From Actinomadura xylanilytica (GTDB lineage: Bacteria > Actinomycetota > Actinomycetes > Streptosporangiales > Streptosporangiaceae), in the NCBI RefSeq assembly GCF_030283145.1, contig NZ_JASNWE010000001.1, positions 1,549,751-1,613,750 on the forward strand: a stretch of DNA of 64,000 nt, in the 5' to 3' direction. Shown one piece after another: positions 10,730 to 19,128 of this stretch. The notes beneath the pieces were generated by a model. The model was not told the origin of the DNA. It searched no databases and saw only the letters and a program-made list of their open reading frames with translations. Each line of letters starts with the position of its first letter. Positions within the stretch are counted from its first letter, which is position 1. A program made the translations under genes and the position numbers.

Positions 10730-10840
10730 GTGGGCCTCCTTGTCGGGGGGGTGGGTGCCCAGAGAGATCGGTGTTGGAGGGGTCGTTGAAGGGGGCCCGC
10801 GGCGGGGGGTCGCCGCGCGCCTGACCTGAGCGGCCGGTGC

Positions 10841-10880
10841 GTCGGTGTGTCGAGTGCGTCGGTGCGTCGAGTGCGTCGGT
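10841..10880. repeat. 17-bp tandem repeat upstream of the binding-protein gene
   Basis: Two consecutive 17-bp units, GTCGGTGTGTCGAGTGC and GTCGGTGCGTCGAGTGC (one mismatch), then a six-base start of a third. They lie in the leader between the GntR gene and the importer genes. The spacing could suit repeated protein binding, or they may be simple slippage products. Confidence 0.6.
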
Positions 10881-10910
10881 TGAGTTGAGGGGCTGGAGGC
10901 GGGAGGCGGG

Positions 10911-11615
10911 TCAGGCCCGGTCGAGACGTTCCTCGATCACGTGCTTGACCACGGCGAGGTGGTCCCGCATGAGCCCCTCGGCCGCGTCGCCGTCGCCGCG
11001 CTCGATCGCACCGAGGATCGCCCGGTGCTCCTCGAAGTCGCGGCGGCGGTCATCGAAGATCCGCTGTATCTCGCGCTGTTCGGAGCCGTGCACCGACAGC
11101 AGCGAGTCGATGACCTCGTCCAGGACCGAGTTGCCCGCCGCGGCGGCGGCCTCCCGGTGGAAGGCCATGCTGGCCTCGTGCAGCCCGTCGTCGTCGACGG
11201 TGAGGTGCCGGGCCGCGTCGTCCAGGACCGCGCGGAGCCGGTCGAGGACGGCGGGCTCGGACCGGCGGGCGGCCCGCGCGGCCAGCGGCGGCTCGATCAG
11301 CAGCCGGGCGTCCAGCAGGTCCAGCAGCCGGTCGGTGTCGAGCTCCCGGACGTTCGGGTTGGGGATCACCACCCGTTCCAGGTCGGTGCCCACATAGATG
11401 CCCGAGCCGTGCCGGAGCTGGACGGCGCCGGTGGCCTCCAGCCGGCGCAGCGCCTCGCGCAGGGTCGGCGTGGTCACCGCGAACCGCTGCGAGAGCTCCC
11501 GCGCCGACGGCAGCCGGTCACCGGGGCGCAGGCCGCCCGACCTGATCAGCTCCAGCATCCGCTCGGTCAGAGCGTCCGAAAGGCTGGGCCGGGCCACATC
11601 CTGGGACATCGCCAC
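10911..11615 (-). CDS. GntR-family regulator with FCD ligand domain
   Basis: A 234-residue repressor-type protein. The N-terminal winged helix (about 10-75) carries the GntR pattern GGLRPGDRLPSARELSQRF and VTTPTLREALRRLEATG. The C-terminal all-helical FCD domain (about 85-230) is the class that binds small acids such as gluconate, glucarate or lactate. It sits inside the catabolic array, so it is the likely local regulator. A GTG at 11615 and an ATG at 11609 are both possible; GAGG lies five bases before the ATG. A palindrome-like motif immediately upstream recurs in the SDR/kinase intergenic region, which supports auto- and cross-regulation. Confidence 0.9.
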   Translation of the reverse strand: MAMSQDVARPSLSDALTERMLELIRSGGLRPGDRLPSARELSQRFAVTTPTLREALRRLEATGAVQLRHGSGIYVGTDLERVVIPNPNVRELDTDRLLDLLDARLLIEPPLAARAARRSEPAVLDRLRAVLDDAARHLTVDDDGLHEASMAFHREAAAAAGNSVLDEVIDSLLSVHGSEQREIQRIFDDRRRDFEEHRAILGAIERGDGDAAEGLMRDHLAVVKHVIEERLDRA

Positions 11616-11636
11616 CTCACTCCAGAAGAAGTAAAA

Positions 11637-11650
11637 TCATCTAATCACTT
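11637..11650. promoter_or_regulatory. Candidate GntR operator, copy 1
   Basis: TCATCTAATCACTT lies 22 bases upstream of the regulator's GTG and overlaps the end of the esterase gene. It matches the motif at 14770-14783 at 12 of 14 positions. It is less symmetric than that copy. Confidence 0.5.
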
Positions 11651-12578
11651 AGTCTACGACGCTGTCCAGGGCCCGGCGCAGCACCGCGCGCTGCTCCGCG
11701 AGCGCGCGCCGCGCCACCTCCGCCGAGGTCACGCCGTCGAAGCCGTGATAGACGCCCGGCACGTGCCGCAGCTCGGTCGGCACCCCGGCCGCGATGAGGC
11801 GCAGCGCGTAGGCGAGGTCCTCGTCGCGCAGCGGATCGGCTTCGGCGGCGAGCACGTACGCGGGCGGCAGGCCGGACAGGTCGGCCGCGCGGGCCGGCGC
11901 CGCATAGGGCGGCGCCTCCGCGAGACCGCCCAGGTAGTGCCGCCACATGTGCGTCACGTCCGTCCGGTTGAACAGGGGCGGCTCGGTGTACGCCCGCATC
12001 GACGGCGTGTCCATGCGGTCGTCGAGCACCGGGTAGAGGAGGAGCTGGAACGCCAGCGGCGGCCCGTCCTCGTCCCGCGCCCGCAGCGCGACCCCGGCCG
12101 CGAGCGCGCCGCCGGCGCTGCCGCCGCCGACCGCGATCCGCGCCGGGTCACCGCCGAACTCCGCCGCGTGCCGATGCGTCCAGCACGTCACGGCATAGCA
12201 GTCGTCGAAACCCGCCGGGAAGGGATGCTCGGGCGCGAGCCGGTACTCGGCCGACACCACCGCGATCCCCTCCTCGGCGGCGACGTCCAGGCAGCGCCGG
12301 TGCTCGTTCTCCAGGTCGCCGGTGACGAACCCGCCACCGTGGAAGTACACGAGCACCGGCGCCGGACGCCGGGCCCGCCGCGGCCGGTAGACGCGCACCG
12401 GGACGGGCGGCGCTCCGGGCGGGCCCGGGACCTCCCGGCCCGTGACCTCCACGCGGCCGTCCGCCGCCGGCTCCACCAGCACGGCCACCAGCTCGCGCAT
12501 GGCGGCGCGGGCGGCACGCGGATCGGCCAGGCCGACGTAGGGCAGGCCCGCGATCGCGGCGCGCAGTTCCGGATCCAC
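11649..12578 (-). CDS. Alpha/beta hydrolase of the hormone-sensitive lipase family
   Basis: A 309-residue cytoplasmic esterase. The HSL-family oxyanion-hole motif HGGGF lies near residue 77, the nucleophile elbow is GGGSAGG (GxSxG), and the acid and His come late (AEADPLRDED; GVYHGFD). Such enzymes hydrolyse short acyl esters, so within this array it may remove acetyl or similar groups from imported sugars; that is inference. It starts with GTG nine bases after the propeller gene stop, so the two are probably co-transcribed. The last codons overlap the candidate regulator operator. Confidence 0.85.
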   Translation of the reverse strand: MDPELRAAIAGLPYVGLADPRAARAAMRELVAVLVEPAADGRVEVTGREVPGPPGAPPVPVRVYRPRRARRPAPVLVYFHGGGFVTGDLENEHRRCLDVAAEEGIAVVSAEYRLAPEHPFPAGFDDCYAVTCWTHRHAAEFGGDPARIAVGGGSAGGALAAGVALRARDEDGPPLAFQLLLYPVLDDRMDTPSMRAYTEPPLFNRTDVTHMWRHYLGGLAEAPPYAAPARAADLSGLPPAYVLAAEADPLRDEDLAYALRLIAAGVPTELRHVPGVYHGFDGVTSAEVARRALAEQRAVLRRALDSVVD

Positions 12579-12587
12579 GGCGGCGCG

Positions 12588-13829
12588 TCAGCCGGTCACG
12601 GGCACGTCGACGAACCGCGCGCGGTAGATGCTGACATCGGTGTAGTTGTCGTTCTCCTCGCCCTCGGTCTTGTCGAGCGAGTTGACGTTGTACGACACCA
12701 CCAGGGTGTTCGCGCCGCTCAGCGAGGCGTGCGCGTGAGCGTTGTAGGTGTAGACGTCCGCGTTCCCGTACGTGCCGGACGCGCCGGTCTCGGGCGTGTT
12801 GTAGACGGTCCGCTCGCCGGTGAACGGGCCCGCCGCCGAGCACGACAGGTACGCGTCGATCTCGGTGCTGACGTACTCCTTGGTGTCCTGGGTGATCAGG
12901 ATGTAGTGCGAGCCGCGCCTGGTGACGCTGAACTCGTTGGACACCCCGCTCATCAGCCGCGCCGAGTCGGCCTCCGTCGCCGACCACCCGGCGGCGGTCC
13001 GGTAGCTCCAGGCGCCGCGCAGGTCGGTGCCCTTCACCCGGGCGACGTGCAGGTACTTGGTGTTGACCTTCGTCTCGGGGTCGGTGAAGTCCTCGGTCCC
13101 GTAGACATAGGTGTGGCCGCCGTCCTTGAGCAGCGCCGACCCCCACTGGACGCCCGTGACCGACGGGGCGTCCCGCACCTCGGTCGGGGCCGCCATGGAG
13201 CCGGGCGCGAAGCGCGCGAGGACGTTGCGCTTCCACCGCAGGTCCCACGGGTCGTTGTTGCCGGGGTCCGGGTCGTAGTACTCGCGGTAGAACTGCTGCA
13301 CCTCGCCGCCGCTCTCGGTCAGGTCGCCCGCCCAGTACCAGTGGGCCGCCTGCGAGGGCGGCATCGGCTCGACCGGGTCGGACGCCGGTCCCCGGTGGAC
13401 GGTGCTGAGCGACCCGTCCGTCCCCTCGACCACGAAGGAGTTGTTGAGGAACGGCGTCGTCCCGCCCTCGTCGGTGACGACCGGCCGCGACCCGTCGGCG
13501 TCGACCTTGCCGAGGAAGGTGTCGGAGTAGGCGAACACGGTACGGCCGTCGGACAGCTTGAGGGAGTAGGTGGTGTCGGCGCCCGTCCAGTCGTCCAGCC
13601 GGGTGTTGTCGTTGCCGTAGGCGGTGAACTTGGCGTTCTCGGCGCCGTCCGGCTTTGCGGCGCCGAACACGGGCGCCGGCTCGCCCGCGCAGACGGGCCC
13701 GGCGGCGCGGGGCGCGTCGGCCCGCGCGGCGGCCGGGAGGACGGCGACCCCGGCGGCCAGCGCCGCCACCGCGACCGCGGCGCCGAGCCGCCTGGACGGG
13801 CGGGGGTGGGAGGGGGCGGATTCCTGCAT
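12588..13829 (-). CDS. Secreted beta-propeller-like protein (DUF4185/DUF5005-like)
   Basis: A 413-residue protein with a Sec signal peptide (about 1-38, cleavage near AAARA/DAPR). The mature chain has repeated short beta motifs rich in aromatic and acidic residues (YSLKLSDGRTVFAYSDTF, AHWYWAGDL, VYGTEDF, SHYILITQDT), which resemble the five-bladed propellers of DUF4185/DUF5005 and distantly GH43-like folds. I do not assign a catalytic activity. Being exported and encoded with the esterase and importer, it may bind or process an extracellular glycan. An 11-bp direct repeat (GGAACAGGCGT) lies in the 97-base gap before its start. Confidence 0.65.
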   Translation of the reverse strand: MQESAPSHPRPSRRLGAAVAVAALAAGVAVLPAAARADAPRAAGPVCAGEPAPVFGAAKPDGAENAKFTAYGNDNTRLDDWTGADTTYSLKLSDGRTVFAYSDTFLGKVDADGSRPVVTDEGGTTPFLNNSFVVEGTDGSLSTVHRGPASDPVEPMPPSQAAHWYWAGDLTESGGEVQQFYREYYDPDPGNNDPWDLRWKRNVLARFAPGSMAAPTEVRDAPSVTGVQWGSALLKDGGHTYVYGTEDFTDPETKVNTKYLHVARVKGTDLRGAWSYRTAAGWSATEADSARLMSGVSNEFSVTRRGSHYILITQDTKEYVSTEIDAYLSCSAAGPFTGERTVYNTPETGASGTYGNADVYTYNAHAHASLSGANTLVVSYNVNSLDKTEGEENDNYTDVSIYRARFVDVPVTG

Positions 13830-13926
13830 GCGAACCTCCGGTCAGGGGGAACGGGTGTGGGAACAGGCGTGGAACAGGCGTTGGGACGGGTGTACGGGAG
13901 TTGCCGACGGCTCGGCGGTCGGGGCG

Positions 13927-14724
13927 CTAGACCTCGGGGAGGGCGGCCGGGTTGCGGGCGAGCAGGCCGCCGTCCACGCGGTGCTCGGCCCCGGTGACGA
14001 ACGACGAGCGCGGTCCGGCGAGGAAGGCCACCACCTCGGCAACCTCGGCAGCGGTCGCCACCCGTCCGAGCGGATGGGCCCGGCCCCACTCGGCGACCTG
14101 CGCGTCCTGGGAGGTCTCGCCGCGGAACAGGTCGGCGGCCCAGCGCAGCATGGGGGTGTCGACCGACCCCGGGCACACCGCGTTGGCGCGGATCCCGTCG
14201 GCGGCGTGGTCGAGCGCCATCGACCGGGTCAGCGCGTTGATCGCGGCCTTGCTGGCGCTGTAGGCGGCGACCCGCGCCTGCGACACGAACGCCTGCACCG
14301 ACGACATGGTGACGATCGTGCCGCCGCCGCGCCGGCGCAGCTCGGGCACCGCGGCCCGGCAGGTGAGGAAGACGCCCTTGAGATTGACGTCCAGGACCTC
14401 GTCCCACACCTCCTCGGAGGTGTCCTCGACGGTCCCGTACCGCTGGACGCCCGCGCAGGTCGCCACCACGTCCAGGCCCCCGTACCGGGAGACGGCCTCC
14501 GCGACCAGACCGCGCGCCTGCGCGGCGTCGGTCACGTCGGCGACCACCCCGGTGACCTCGTGGCCGGCGCTCCGCGACGCGTCCTGCGCCGCGCGGACGG
14601 CGTCGTCCTCGATCCCGCAGAACACCACCGCGGCGCCGTCCCCGGCCAGCCGCTCGACCACGGCCCGGCCGATGCCGAGCGACCCCCCGGTGACCAGGGC
14701 GACCCTGCCCTCGAACTCGCTCAT
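13927..14724 (-). CDS. SDR-family oxidoreductase
   Basis: A 265-residue classical short-chain dehydrogenase. It shows the nucleotide-binding TGGSLGIG motif near residue 13, an Asp-containing VADVTDA, the CAGV stretch, the catalytic Ser (MSSVQAF) and YSASK (Tyr about 157, Lys about 161), and the C-terminal PGSVDTPM. It should use NAD(P)H to oxidise or reduce a hydroxyl group. Its place opposite the keto-deoxy-sugar kinase suggests a sugar-acid intermediate. The start has a strong GGAGGAGAG ribosome site. It is the first gene of the minus-strand array. Confidence 0.85.
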   Translation of the reverse strand: MSEFEGRVALVTGGSLGIGRAVVERLAGDGAAVVFCGIEDDAVRAAQDASRSAGHEVTGVVADVTDAAQARGLVAEAVSRYGGLDVVATCAGVQRYGTVEDTSEEVWDEVLDVNLKGVFLTCRAAVPELRRRGGGTIVTMSSVQAFVSQARVAAYSASKAAINALTRSMALDHAADGIRANAVCPGSVDTPMLRWAADLFRGETSQDAQVAEWGRAHPLGRVATAAEVAEVVAFLAGPRSSFVTGAEHRVDGGLLARNPAALPEV

Positions 14725-14768
14725 CGCTCTCCTCCCCCGCGGACCCCGGGCTCGCCCCCGCAGTCTTA

Positions 14769-14783
14769 GTCATCAGATCACTT
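14769..14783. promoter_or_regulatory. Candidate GntR operator, copy 2
   Basis: GTCATCAGATCAC is a palindrome of the form GTNATC-N-GATNAC, the type bound by FCD-class GntR proteins. It lies in the divergent region between the SDR and kinase genes and shares TCATC-NN-ATCACTT with 11637-11650, upstream of the GntR gene itself. Confidence 0.6.
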
Positions 14784-14853
14784 GCTGTCTAGATGTATCG
14801 TCTCCTGCATTCGATCCCCGTTCCCCAGGAACCCCGGCGAGAGGAGAGCGCCC

Positions 14854-15882
14854 ATGGCCGCCCTGGAAACGCTCGGCAGGCCCGGACCGGCCCGGGTCGC
14901 GCTCATCGGCGAATGCATGATCGAACTGAGCCACGTCGCGTCCGACCGGCTGGCGGTCGGCTACGCGGGCGACGTCCTCAACACCGCCGCCTACCTGGCC
15001 CGGAGCGCCGCACCGGGCCGGGTCGACGCGCAGTTCGTGACGATCACCGGCGACGACCCCTACAGCGACCGGATGCGGGCGTCCTGGGCCGCGCACGGGG
15101 TCGGCGCGGCGCTCACCCGGGTCCGGACGGGCGGGCAGGCCGGGCTCTACCTGATCCGCACCGACGACCACGGCGAGCGGACCTTCCACTACTACCGGTC
15201 GCAGTCGGCGGCGCGCGGCCTGTTCGGCCCAGAGCACGGGGCCGGGATCGACGCCGCCGTCGCCGCGTCCGACCTGGTGCACCTGTCCGGGATCACCCTG
15301 TCGATCCTCGGCGACGCGGCCCGTGAGCGGCTCCTGGACGTGCTGGACGAGACCCGCCGCCGGGGCGGCCTGGTCTCCTTCGACGGCAACTACCGCCCGG
15401 CCGGCTGGCCCTCGCCCGCGGCGGCGGCGCGGGCCATGTCCGCCGTGCTCGCCCGCACCGACATCGCCCTGCCGACCCTGGCCGACGACCGCGCCGTGTT
15501 CGGCGACGCGACCGCCGCCGACACGGCCCGCCGGCTGCGCGCCGCCGGCGTCGCCGAGATCGTGATCAAGCTCGGCGCGCGCGGCTGCGTGATCGCAAGC
15601 CCGGACGGCGCGGACGATCCGGGTCCTGACGGCCCCGGCGCGGGCGGGCTGGTGGAGGTTCCGGCCGTCCCCGGGGTCCGGGTCGTCGACACCACGGCGG
15701 CGGGCGACGCGTTCAACGGCGGGTACCTCGCGGCCCGGCTCGGCGGCGCCCGCCCGCGCGGGGCGGCGGAGGCCGCGGCCTGCCTCGCCGCCCGTGTCAT
15801 CGGGCACCGCGGGGCGCTGCTGCCCCCCGGAGACCGGCTCTCCGCCACTCCCGCGGTGGTACCCGCCACACGGGAAGGGTGA
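14854..15882 (+). CDS. PfkB-family sugar kinase, probable 2-keto-3-deoxygluconate kinase
   Basis: A 342-residue ribokinase/PfkB protein. It starts with an IGECMIEL strand typical of KDG kinases and ends with PfkB signature 2, DTTAAGDAFNGG, whose Asp is the catalytic base. The YLIRTDDHGERTF segment also fits KDG kinase. It would phosphorylate the 2-keto-3-deoxy product of the dehydratase at 3174-4412. The aldolase for the next step is not in the window. I chose the ATG at 14854 over an in-frame ATG 72 bases upstream because GAGAGGAGAG precedes it. It is transcribed away from the SDR gene across a shared candidate operator. Confidence 0.85.
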   Translation: MAALETLGRPGPARVALIGECMIELSHVASDRLAVGYAGDVLNTAAYLARSAAPGRVDAQFVTITGDDPYSDRMRASWAAHGVGAALTRVRTGGQAGLYLIRTDDHGERTFHYYRSQSAARGLFGPEHGAGIDAAVAASDLVHLSGITLSILGDAARERLLDVLDETRRRGGLVSFDGNYRPAGWPSPAAAARAMSAVLARTDIALPTLADDRAVFGDATAADTARRLRAAGVAEIVIKLGARGCVIASPDGADDPGPDGPGAGGLVEVPAVPGVRVVDTTAAGDAFNGGYLAARLGGARPRGAAEAAACLAARVIGHRGALLPPGDRLSATPAVVPATREG

Positions 15883-16026
15883 CGATTTTCTCCGCCGTAC
15901 GACGTTTGATGGGCTTTCGGTCAGCTCGCCACGGACATTGGTGAGAAGCCACGCGCGGCGAAGTCTCGCGAGGGCCTCCGCAGGCGGTAGTTTCAAAGGT
16001 GCGGGACCATCCTGCGAGGGAGTGAC

Positions 16027-16455
16027 GTGACCGAGGAAACCGCTGCAATGCCGTCCAGTACCAAGTTGTCCGTTCGTGACGTGGTGACCGTGAGGTTGCC
16101 CGCCGCGAGCGCCTATCTGTCCGTCCTGCGGACCGCCACGGCGGGGCTGGCGGCCAGACTGGACTTCACGCTGGACGAGATCGAGGACCTCCGCATAGCG
16201 GTGGACGAGGCGTGCGCCATGCTGCTCGCCCAGGCGGTCCCCGGGACCGATCTGACCTGCGAGTTCGAGCTGACCGGAGAGGCCATGCGCATCTCGGTGT
16301 CGGTGCTGACCGTGGACGGCATGGAGCCCAGCCGCGACACCTTCGCCTGGACCGTCCTGTCGTCCCTGGCCGGCGAGGTCGACGCCCAAGTGGGCGCCGA
16401 CGACAGGGTCACCGTGACGCTCCAGAAGCGACGCGGCGCGGCGGGGGCCCCGTGA
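16027..16455 (+). CDS. RsbW-like anti-sigma factor
   Basis: A 142-residue GHKL/HATPase_c_2 protein of the RsbW class. The helix with DLRIAVDEACAMLL corresponds to the N-box; the usual Asn is not obvious, and a clear DxGxG G1 box is not visible, so kinase activity may be weak or absent. It probably binds and holds the stress sigma factor encoded next, released by an RsbV-type antagonist encoded elsewhere. Translation starts at a GTG after GAGGGAGTGAC, and its TGA overlaps the sigma GTG by four bases (GTGA). Confidence 0.85.
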   Translation: MTEETAAMPSSTKLSVRDVVTVRLPAASAYLSVLRTATAGLAARLDFTLDEIEDLRIAVDEACAMLLAQAVPGTDLTCEFELTGEAMRISVSVLTVDGMEPSRDTFAWTVLSSLAGEVDAQVGADDRVTVTLQKRRGAAGAP

Positions 16456-17270
16456 CGGAGAAAACGACGATCGCGGGCTCGGGCGCGAGCAACGAGCGGT
16501 CCGACAGCGCGGTCCCCGACCGCGCCCGGGCCCGCGCGCTGTTCGTGCGCCTCGCCGAGCTGCCCGAGGGCGACGCCGAGCGCCAGCGCATCCGCGACCA
16601 GCTGGTCGAGCTGCACCTGCCGCTGGTGGAGTACCTCGCCCGCCGGTTCCGCAACCGCGGCGAGTGGCTCGACGACCTGATCCAGGTCGCCACCATCGGG
16701 CTGATCAAGTCGATCGACCGGTTCGACCTCGGCCGCGGCGTGGAGTTCTCGACCTACGCCACGCCCACCATCGTCGGCGAGATCAAGCGGCACTTCCGCG
16801 ACAAGGGCTGGGCGGTCCGGGTACCGCGCCGGCTCCAGGAGCTGAAGCTGTCGCTGACCAAGGCGATCAGCGACCTGGCCCAGCGCGAGGGCCGCGCGCC
16901 CACCGTCAGCGAGCTCGCCGCGCACCTCCAGATGACCGAGGAGGAGGTGCTCGAGGGCCTGGAGTCCGCGAACGCCTACTCCACGGTGTCGCTGGACGCC
17001 CCCGACTCCGGTGACGAGGACGCGCCCGCGGTGGCCGACTCGCTCGGCATGATCGACGAGTCGCTGGAGGGCGTGGAGTACCGCGAGTCCCTCAAGCCGC
17101 TGCTGGAGAAGCTGCCCGCGCGGGAGAAGAAGATCCTCCTGCTCCGGTTCTTCGGCAACATGACCCAGTCGCAGATCGCCGCCGAGCTCGGCATCTCCCA
17201 GATGCACGTGTCCCGGCTGCTGGCCCGCACGCTCGCGCAGCTCCGCGAGGGCCTCACCGCCGACGAGTGA
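16452..17270 (+). CDS. sigF: SigB/SigF-family stress sigma factor
   Basis: A 272-residue group 3 sigma factor. Region 2 contains the core-binding and -10 recognition stretch QVATIGLIKSIDRFD and FSTYATPTIVGEIKRHFRDK; region 3 follows (LTKAISDLAQREGRAPTVSE); region 4 ends with the helix-turn-helix MTQSQIAAELGISQMHVSRL. The GTG at 16452 overlaps the stop of the rsbW-like gene, so both are made from one transcript and their ratio is coupled. The family controls general stress or late-growth genes in actinomycetes. The symbol is by family resemblance, since several paralogues can exist. Confidence 0.85.
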   Translation: MTEKTTIAGSGASNERSDSAVPDRARARALFVRLAELPEGDAERQRIRDQLVELHLPLVEYLARRFRNRGEWLDDLIQVATIGLIKSIDRFDLGRGVEFSTYATPTIVGEIKRHFRDKGWAVRVPRRLQELKLSLTKAISDLAQREGRAPTVSELAAHLQMTEEEVLEGLESANAYSTVSLDAPDSGDEDAPAVADSLGMIDESLEGVEYRESLKPLLEKLPAREKKILLLRFFGNMTQSQIAAELGISQMHVSRLLARTLAQLREGLTADE

Positions 17271-17276
17271 TCCCGG

Positions 17277-17293
17277 CGCCCCTCCGCGGGGCG
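17277..17293. terminator. Short hairpin after the sigma gene
   Basis: CGCCCC-TCCGC-GGGGCG, a 6-bp stem immediately after the sigma factor stop and before the convergent membrane protein. No T tract is present, so it is a weak candidate. Confidence 0.35.
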
Positions 17294-17333
17294 TCCGGTC
17301 ATCCGATCCCGGCCCGGTGCCCTCGCCGGAGCC

Positions 17334-17831
17334 TTAGCCGCGCTCTTGGCCGAGCCCTTGGCCCGAGCCCGAGCCCTTGGCCGAGCCGGCTCCGTCGTCG
17401 TCCGGGCCGCCGTCCGCGGGAGCGCCGTCCTCGTCGTCCGGGCCGTCGTCCTCGCCTCCGTGCACCAGCCACGCGGTGCTGGGCGGGCTGAGCACCAGCA
17501 CCAGGGTCAGCGCGGCGACCACACCGAGCGGGATCGCGGTGAACGCCTGATCGCTCTGCCACAGCGACCAGGCCACCGGCAGCGCGAAGAGCTGGGTCAG
17601 CACCGTGGGCGCGCGGCTGCCCTGCTGCCCGCGCAGCAGGCCGCGGGCGCAGGCCAGCATCCCGATCCCGCCGGCCAGGGCCAGCACGGTCACCCCGATG
17701 GCGCTCACGGGATCGACGGCCGAGCCGATGGCCGTCTCCACGCCGACGTAGCCGCCGAATCCGACGGCGGCCACTCCCTCCGCGGCCTCGAGGGCGGCGG
17801 CGGCGAGCACGGTGCTGGAACGCTTGGACAC
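17334..17831 (-). CDS. Small polytopic membrane protein of unknown function
   Basis: About 165 residues from the GTG at 17831 (VSKRSSTVL...). Four hydrophobic segments are seen between residues 8 and 125, then a hydrophilic tail rich in Asp, Gly and Ser that is likely disordered. A longer in-frame reading to 17969 exists, but it would run into the divergent diacylglycerol-kinase-like gene and lacks a better ribosome site. I do not recognise the family. Confidence 0.6.
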   Translation of the reverse strand: MSKRSSTVLAAAALEAAEGVAAVGFGGYVGVETAIGSAVDPVSAIGVTVLALAGGIGMLACARGLLRGQQGSRAPTVLTQLFALPVAWSLWQSDQAFTAIPLGVVAALTLVLVLSPPSTAWLVHGGEDDGPDDEDGAPADGGPDDDGAGSAKGSGSGQGLGQERG

Positions 17832-17889
17832 AACCCGAAACCCTACTCGCCCGCGCGGGGAACGCGGCCACCATGGATACGCTGGCGCC

Positions 17890-18831
17890 GTGCGCGCCAT
17901 GCTCATCGCCAATCCCAAGGCGACCTCGACCTCTCGGCGGGCCCGTGACCTCCTGGTCCGGGCCTTCACCGGCGACCTCGACCTCCTGGTCGCCGAGACC
18001 GGCCACCGCGGCCACGCGACCGAGCTGGCCCGGCGGGCCGCCGACGAGGGCTACGACGTCGTGGTGGCCCTCGGCGGCGACGGCACCGTGAACGAGGCGG
18101 TCAACGGCCTGCTCGCCCAGGGCCCCTCCCCCGAGCTGCCGGCGCTGGCGGTGCTGCCGAGCGGCAGCGCCAACGTGTTCGCCCGCGCGCTCGGCCTGCC
18201 CAACGACCCGGTCGGCGCGACCCGGGTGGTGCTGAGCGCGCTGCGCGCCGGCCGGCACCGCACCGTGGGGCTCGGCACCGCCGAGCACGCCGGCGCGCCG
18301 CCGCGCTATTTCACCTTCTGCGCCGGAGTCGGATTGGACGCCGAGGTCGTGCGCGAGGTGGAACGGCACCGGCATCGAGGATCCAGGGCCGACCCGTCAC
18401 TCTATGTGCGGACGGCGGTCCGGCATTTCTTCTCGGGCACCGATCGGCGCCGTCCCGCATTGACGCTGGAGGCGCCCGGACGCCCGACCAGAACGGGCCT
18501 GTTCCTCGCCTTCGTGTCCAATGCCACACCCTGGACCTACCTTGGCCCGCTGCCGTTGAATCCGAGCCCGCTGGCCGGATTCAACGACGGCCTGGACGTG
18601 TTCGGGATGCGTTCCCTCGGGCTCGCCCCGACCCTGGGCGCGCTCACCCAGATGCTGGTCGCGCGGACCCGTCCGGTCCAGGGTGAGCATGTCCTCAACG
18701 CGCACGACGCGGCCGAGTTCACTTTGCGCGCCGACCGCCCAGTGGCTTTTCAACTGGACGGCGACTACCTTGGTGAAGAGGATTCGATCACCTTCCGGGC
18801 GGTGCCCAAGGCCGTGCGCATTGTCATCTGA
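17890..18831 (+). CDS. Diacylglycerol kinase-family lipid kinase
   Basis: A 313-residue DagK_cat protein. The nucleotide-binding motif GGDGTVNEAVNG and the PSGSANVFARALGLP segment are typical of the YegS/DgkB/sphingosine-kinase superfamily, and the C-terminal beta domain ends in FQLDGDYLGEE. It likely phosphorylates diacylglycerol or another membrane lipid. The GTG at 17890 (VRAMLIANPKA) was chosen because the first beta strand starts there. It is divergent from the small membrane protein gene with only 58 bases between starts. Confidence 0.85.
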   Translation: MRAMLIANPKATSTSRRARDLLVRAFTGDLDLLVAETGHRGHATELARRAADEGYDVVVALGGDGTVNEAVNGLLAQGPSPELPALAVLPSGSANVFARALGLPNDPVGATRVVLSALRAGRHRTVGLGTAEHAGAPPRYFTFCAGVGLDAEVVREVERHRHRGSRADPSLYVRTAVRHFFSGTDRRRPALTLEAPGRPTRTGLFLAFVSNATPWTYLGPLPLNPSPLAGFNDGLDVFGMRSLGLAPTLGALTQMLVARTRPVQGEHVLNAHDAAEFTLRADRPVAFQLDGDYLGEEDSITFRAVPKAVRIVI

Positions 18832-19072
18832 GGACGTGCGCACCACCTGTTATCAACAAAGCAACAGGCCCGACCCACTGATGTGACACATGCGACACCC
18901 ATACTTTGAGAATCCCTTCTCGAGGGTCTTGCGCCTGGCCACACCCCCCTGACACGCTCAAAGTGCGCCAGCCGACAGGGGCCCCAACGCCGCCGGCCCT
19001 CTGATCGCAGCGCCGCCGAACCCCACATCACCCCCGTGACCGAGCCCGATCAGGCTCGGGGTGTTCGCGACA

Positions 19073-19088
19073 TGTGAAACCGTTCACA
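19073..19088. promoter_or_regulatory. CRP- or Rex-type palindrome upstream of whiB1
   Basis: TGTGAAACCGTTCACA is a perfect 6-4-6 inverted repeat matching the CRP consensus TGTGA-N6-TCACA. It also matches 14 of 16 positions of the Streptomyces Rex operator. It is centred about 48 bases before the whiB1 ATG. Just upstream, CCGAGCC-CGATCA-GGCTCGG (19040-19059) forms a separate 7-bp hairpin. The remaining intergenic DNA from 18832 shows nothing else I recognise. Confidence 0.7.
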
Positions 19089-19128
19089 AGTGGAGTTTCT
19101 CCGCCACGCTGACAGAGGAGTGGACCGC

